A stretch of 64,000 bases of DNA. Origin: Neckera pumila. Taxonomy: Eukaryota > Streptophyta > Bryopsida > Hypnales > Neckeraceae. A model generated the notes under the pieces. It did no database searches and was not told where the DNA came from. It worked only from the letters and a program-made list of their open reading frames with translations. The position numbers and the translations under genes are program-made. The DNA lies in NCBI GenBank assembly GCA_963969595.1, contig OZ018411.1, positions 3,412,501 to 3,476,500 on the forward strand. The letters are read 5' to 3'. This document shows positions 59,222 through 64,000 of the stretch, in pieces (within the stretch, counting starts at the first letter, position 1; each line of letters begins with the position of its first letter).

Positions 59222-62200
59222 AAACAGGGTTCCACATAGTCATCACGGATGATAACTCGTACCAGGATTGCACCACACTCCAAATGTGCCGCTTAAGTTA
59301 AGGCAGAAGTACCGGCTATTTCTGAAAACTTAAGCATTTCAGCCTTTAGGATATGGGAAATGTTGAGAAATTGAGCTCAATGTGTGCAAATATAAAAATG
59401 AGGAAGAATGCCAAAAAAAAAAAAAAATCTCAGGAATGAATATTTTATTCAATATAAATGTGGAATTTTCATTAAGACCCATTCCAGTTTTATAGACTCA
59501 CCTATTATGGTTAGCTTTGGCACTTCTCCCTAAGCAAGGAGGCAAGAGAGATGAATGGACGAGAATGTACAAAAACAGAGAATCTATTTCAATGAACTGT
59601 ACTTCCAACTATTGTCGACACTAGGTCACCCTATAAAGCCATCATTTGTGGTTGTTGAAAATAGGTGCTTCTATCTTATGTGTATGTGAAGGTAGCATCA
59701 TGCAGAACGTTGTTTTGTGCCTCGTTGAGTCTTTTGGATGTAAGGTAGGAGATACTATTCTTGTCCCTTCAATATGGTTAGGACTGTTGTTTTGGGAAGT
59801 CCACTATTAATAGAGCTATGAAGAGATCACTTTGTGCACAACTGCCAAATGTATTGAGATCAATGTTCTTCTCTATGAATGAACTTCTTATGCTATCATT
59901 CCAAATTGAAGGTTGTGGATCATTAAAGCAAGACCACCTATTCCCAATCAAGGATCCATATCCAACTTGCAGGGTGCAATGATTTTCAGCTGAGGCTAGA
60001 GATAGATTTCCAACCAAAGCTTGGAATGTGTTTTTTCCTCCTTTGCAAAGTTAGGACTAATAAAGTCATGACACATATCCCAAAGTAGTGAGCAAGAAAA
60101 TAGGAAGCAATGAGCGGGAATTCAAAGTAGTTCTTGAAGGATCCGAATTGGAAGAGTCTAGATGGATTTGGAGCACTTTTTGGGCTCCCAAAATTCTAGT
60201 AATTTCAATTTGGGAAATAAAATTATGAAAAAATTTGCAGTCTTCATATTTCCTATCTTTCTACAAATTGGCATTGCTTCCTATTGTTCATGATCTGTCC
60301 CAAAATTGCGTAATCCTTCAACGCCCTAGCCATTTTAGCATGTTTGAGACATTGTCTGAGTCCCTTTTACTCTGCAACCATTTGTAGATATGTTGACTGC
60401 TCGCCGTTGATTTCATTGTTGATTTGCGTAGCCAGTTCAGTTGCGTGTTGATTGAGTCAATTATCACCTGATTTCACAGTTTGGATCTTCATATTATAAC
60501 AAACAAAAGGGGTTGAGTTCTTTAAACAGTGCTTTCGAGGAAGGGCGTTTTTTTGTGCTCCTAGGGTGTCTGTGACCTCCCGCTCAAGATTTTGAAGAAC
60601 AAGCTTGATTACTACATGGATTGTGTTTTGATGCTACTGAAAATGTGCACTTCAAATGTATTCAGAACAAGCTGCTATTTGGATGCTACCGAGGAGAGCT
60701 GTTTTTGCACCGAGGAGAGTTGTTTTTTCAATCTCGTTGAAGCTCCATGAAAGTTGAATCTAAAGCTTCGTGAAAGTCAGATCTGAACTAACTTTCATTG
60801 GTATTGCCTTTTTATGCTTGGTTGTGCATGTCTGCTCTATCAAAATTGATTGCCTATTCCATAAAATAGTGTGAATAAAAGAACATCCACAAAGTTGATA
60901 GCTATGGAATGAATATTCATACAACTATTGGTATGCAGGACAACATTGTCAAAGCAAAATATGCATGTTGTGCAATTTTCTTGACTTGCTATTTTCCTCA
61001 CTGCCATTTTCTGCTCAGCAACTCTTCCACTTTTGGCACAATCATGAATAGTCTTTCAAAGGTTTGGGATCCTTTTAATACTACTGTGAATACAAACTCG
61101 TTTGTGGCATCAAATCTTAATTAGCATGTTGATAGAAGAAGTGGCAAATCGATCATTTACCTTTATCAATCGATATAATTTTTTGGAGTTCTCCTATTTC
61201 TGGCCTTCAATAAGTACTTTGGACATAACATTTAGTAGTAGTCAATTGGGTTGCCTTCTCTTGGACGGAATGATGTGGAATATTCCACATCCATCAGTAG
61301 TTATAAAAACATGCATCATGTAGTTTCAAAATAGTGAATAGCACAGGAAACCAATCTAGTTGCAATTGCTCAATGACATTATTATTACATATTAGTTGGT
61401 CTATGTCCCAATGTGCCATTTACTGAGCTTAGTTTGTTCGGACTATGCCCCAATGCACCATTCACTGACTTTAGATTGTTAAAGCGTGGAAGCTGTAGAC
61501 CAAATGGAATCTTGTGCAAATCCCATTCACCCATCTGGCTCTTTCATTAAATATTGGAGCCTATTTTTAGGAAAATTTTGATGGGAGAAAATTAGTATGT
61601 GTGCATGAGTGGATTGATAATTAAGCATTTGTATTTTATTACATTGTTTGCAGATAAGTTGGAGTTGCCTCACTACACTCAAGAAAGATGATGACTCAAG
61701 AAAGTAAAGGCCACCTCTGTGAATACTGCTAAATGTATGGAATAATAATCTTTGCAAGAAGGAGGTTGGAGGCAGGTGGTGGTTGGACGAAAGAACGGCC
61801 TTTTCATCTACCTCCATCCATCCAAAGTCAAGGCAATGAGGAGACTTGGCCCAAGCCCCATCTCTTGCTTCAAGGAGATTTTTGATTTCCTTTTGGATTG
61901 CCCTTTAGTTAAATAAATGTTGACTAACCTTAAAGGACTAATTGGTCATTGTAAAAATCATCCTTTTGGATATTGTTTGAATCATTGGCTTAAAAATCCC
62001 ATTGGAGGTCAAACTAATGTTCAAGACCTCCCTTTTTCATACAAAAATTTCCGAAGATGAATAGTTGCACTATGTTTGTTCTACGTACATTGATAGAAGG
62101 ATTCTTTGTGATTCATTAGATAAAAAGCTGTTGTGCCATCCTTCAAAGGTTAATCCATGCAATTGGTCATTGAGGAAGGTTGTCTTTTCAACATTCAACT

Positions 62201-63180
62201 CCGTATTACATTGGATGAATGAGAATTTAGTTAAACGAAACAGTCCAGGAGAATTAATCCTAAACCTGCTCTAACTAAAGCTTAACTCCTAAATGTTGTT
62301 ACCACTTTCCAAATTGCTAGCTTTGCAAAAATGCATTATAAGATGCAATTAACCTCTAAGCGTCTCTAGCTTTTGGGGGCTTAAAAACATCATTGTTATT
62401 GAAGTGTTCTAGGTCTAAATGTAAGTGAGATATAAAAATCTCAATCATACAATCTTGTTGTATAAACGTTGTAGATGATGTGGATCAAATTTGGAGCCAT
62501 TGGTCACATAGATTGCAAGATCTTAATATTTTAGTGTAGAAAAAGGATAGTGAAATTTTCCTAGCAGCTCATTATAGGTGAAATTTGCTTTTGATTTCTT
62601 TCAATTGAGAACACCTTAAACTATAAAGTGGTTCAAATGTATCATATAAACACATTGATACAATTTTTTTTATCATAAAAATTTGATGTGTCCAATAATG
62701 GCATTTGAAATGCAAAAAAGTAGCCCTGAAAGGGACCTAATTAGATGTTACACTAGAGACCCATGTAACCATAAAATCCTAAACCCTACTTTAGGATTGA
62801 AACCTAAACCCCAAATCTTATTTCAAAATTCCTTGCACAAATATTGACCAAATTTAACAGAAAAATAAGAAGGAACAACAAATCAAGATGAAAAATGATG
62901 GTCATATAAACTGAATCGACAACGAGTAATTTAAATACTTCTAATCCCAATTTCAATGCTTGTAATTGTTTTAGCTCTACAGCATGAATCTGACTCATTG
63001 AGTTAATTCTAATCAAGGAAAGTTTCACAATGATTTTTTCAATTGCAAATTGCGTTTGATGTGAAAATCCTGATTGACAAGTTTGCCTACAGAGTCAAAA
63101 CTCAAAATGACGTCCAAAAATTTCATTGATCCTCATATTACACGGGACCCTAAGACCGCAACAAATAATGAATCAAATAT
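59222..63180. other. AT-rich gene-free stretch
   Basis: No supportable gene in about 4 kb. The only repeat I can name is 61925-62130, a copy of the fragment at 22598-22800. The AT-rich frames at 60.9-61.3 kb resemble nothing known. Confidence 0.4.
61925..62130 (+). repeat. Dispersed repeat fragment (partner at 22598-22800)
   Basis: AATCATTGGCTTAAAAATCC, GTCAAACTAATG and TTCCGAAGATGAATAGTTG occur in the same order as in the partner. Class unknown. Confidence 0.55.
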
Positions 63181-63866
63181 ATGATTCTATTAATGGACCC
63201 AACAACTGGGTATCATGCCCAGCAGGGCGAGTATTGGTTGCCATGTAGAGTGTCTGCTCCCGTGGGCACGAAGCCGGTCGTCTGCACCAGGCGAGCAAAT
63301 CCAGGTACCAAGGAAAAAGCTCGTGGATTTGCACCACGCTGTGCTTTAGGGTTTGGCACTCCATGCTTTGGTTTAGGATTTGGATTTTTTCTTCTATCCC
63401 GTTGTGTCTCTTTGCGACAATGTGGTTTTTCTCTGGCACGCTGTCGTTTCTCTCTGAAAGAGTACTAGTGGAGCGCTGAGGAGTGCTGTGCTTTGGAGTT
63501 TGCTGTGGATTGGAGTTTTAGAGAGTTCGCTTGGAGGCTATTTCTTGATTTCTTCCGGAGCTGGGGTTTTGGGGTTGGAACCAGAGTAATCTTAAAGTTA
63601 CGGTTTGCCTTCATGTAGGCACTGCCTTGAAGTAGAGTTTAGGGGCCTGGTTTTAGCGTTTTTAGGGTTTGAAGTATGTGGTGGGGTTTGAGGCATCTGG
63701 TGGAGGTTGCGCCTTGAGTTTGCAACAAGGGTTTCAGGTAGCAAGGTTTTGCATTCAAGTGCTGGAGTTTTCCTGCAATTTGTGGTTGAAATTAGGGTTC
63801 GTATTACAGGAGGTGGTCACGCAGGCAGCACAAGCATGCTGAAAGGGTTATGCGCATTTCAAGACA
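63181..63866 (+). other. 5' region of the right-edge coding fragment
   Basis: Composition becomes G- and T-rich with many short direct repeats of TTTGG/GGGTTT type. The open frame at 63181-63468 resembles no known protein. It may be the leader or an upstream exon of the fragment at 63867. Confidence 0.3.
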
Positions 63867-64000
63867 ATGGATGCCAAAATTGAAGAAGTGGAGCAAGAGA
63901 TTGGAAAAGTATAGAATCAAATCGGTGATGTGGAAGTAAAACTAACGCGAGCTACCAAGGAAGTTGATGTTGCTCACTTGCGGAAAGAGAAGGAGCAACT
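63867..64000 (+). pseudogene. Coiled-coil protein fragment with in-frame stop, cut by the window edge
   Basis: From the ATG at 63867 the frame reads MDAKIEEVEQEIGKV, then TAG, then NQIGDVEVKLTRATKEVDV and AHLRKEKEQL up to the edge. The heptad-like Lys/Glu/Leu-rich pattern continues across the stop, so the TAG probably replaced a glutamine codon. The frame is otherwise open to position 64000. Long Glu/Lys coiled coils of this style occur in repetitive plant gene families, but I cannot name one. It could also be a later start of a functional gene. Confidence 0.45.

Overview
The window looks like nuclear DNA from a seed-free land plant, most likely a bryophyte. The basis is plant-specific gene families with plant-style GT-AG introns (an actin-depolymerizing factor, a LIFEGUARD-type membrane protein, a PGSIP7/8-type glycosyltransferase, relics of an ISE2-like helicase and of a kelch gene), very AT-rich spacers, and an ADF gene with no intron in its coding region, as described for the moss Physcomitrium. 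The species cannot be named from sequence alone.

Layout. 1-14.1 kb has no gene I can support. It is a pile of small transposons, foldbacks and segmental duplications; the best part is 9.8-11.8 kb, where a tandem duplication provides both filled and empty insertion sites. 14.14-19.55 kb is a complete Ty1/copia retrotransposon on the minus strand, with nearly identical LTRs, an ATATA target duplication inside an (AT)n tract, and a coding region broken by one frameshift and one stop. 21.6-22.0 kb is ADF (minus strand). 22.8-31.5 kb is again transposon-dominated; a 2.27-kb TTA-flanked element carries a tandem array that was later split by a Helitron-like element. 31.56-34.28 kb is an unrecognised plus-strand gene whose first intron coincides with a dispersed repeat. 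35.8-40.2 kb is a pseudogene zone: kelch relic on the minus strand, ISE2-like DExH helicase relic on the plus strand, and a local tandem duplication. 40.64-41.49 kb is a TIR element with a CACTA-like MITE inside it. 41.9-44.57 kb is a four-exon LIFEGUARD gene preceded by a degenerate minisatellite of about 27 bp. 48.4-51.3 kb is a five-exon PGSIP7/8-like gene (minus strand) with one GC-AG intron and a decayed copy of an exon start inside that intron. 52.5-56.2 kb is another TIR/foldback cluster. 57.4-59.2 kb has exon-like but unrecognised sequence. The right edge cuts a coiled-coil coding fragment that already holds an in-frame stop.

The intact genes are ordinary housekeeping functions (actin turnover, membrane stress or cell-death control, Golgi/ER glycosylation) and do not form a pathway. 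I found no new multi-gene system. The most informative content is the transposon record: several small families whose boundaries and target duplications can be read directly because pre-insertion sequence survives in the window.
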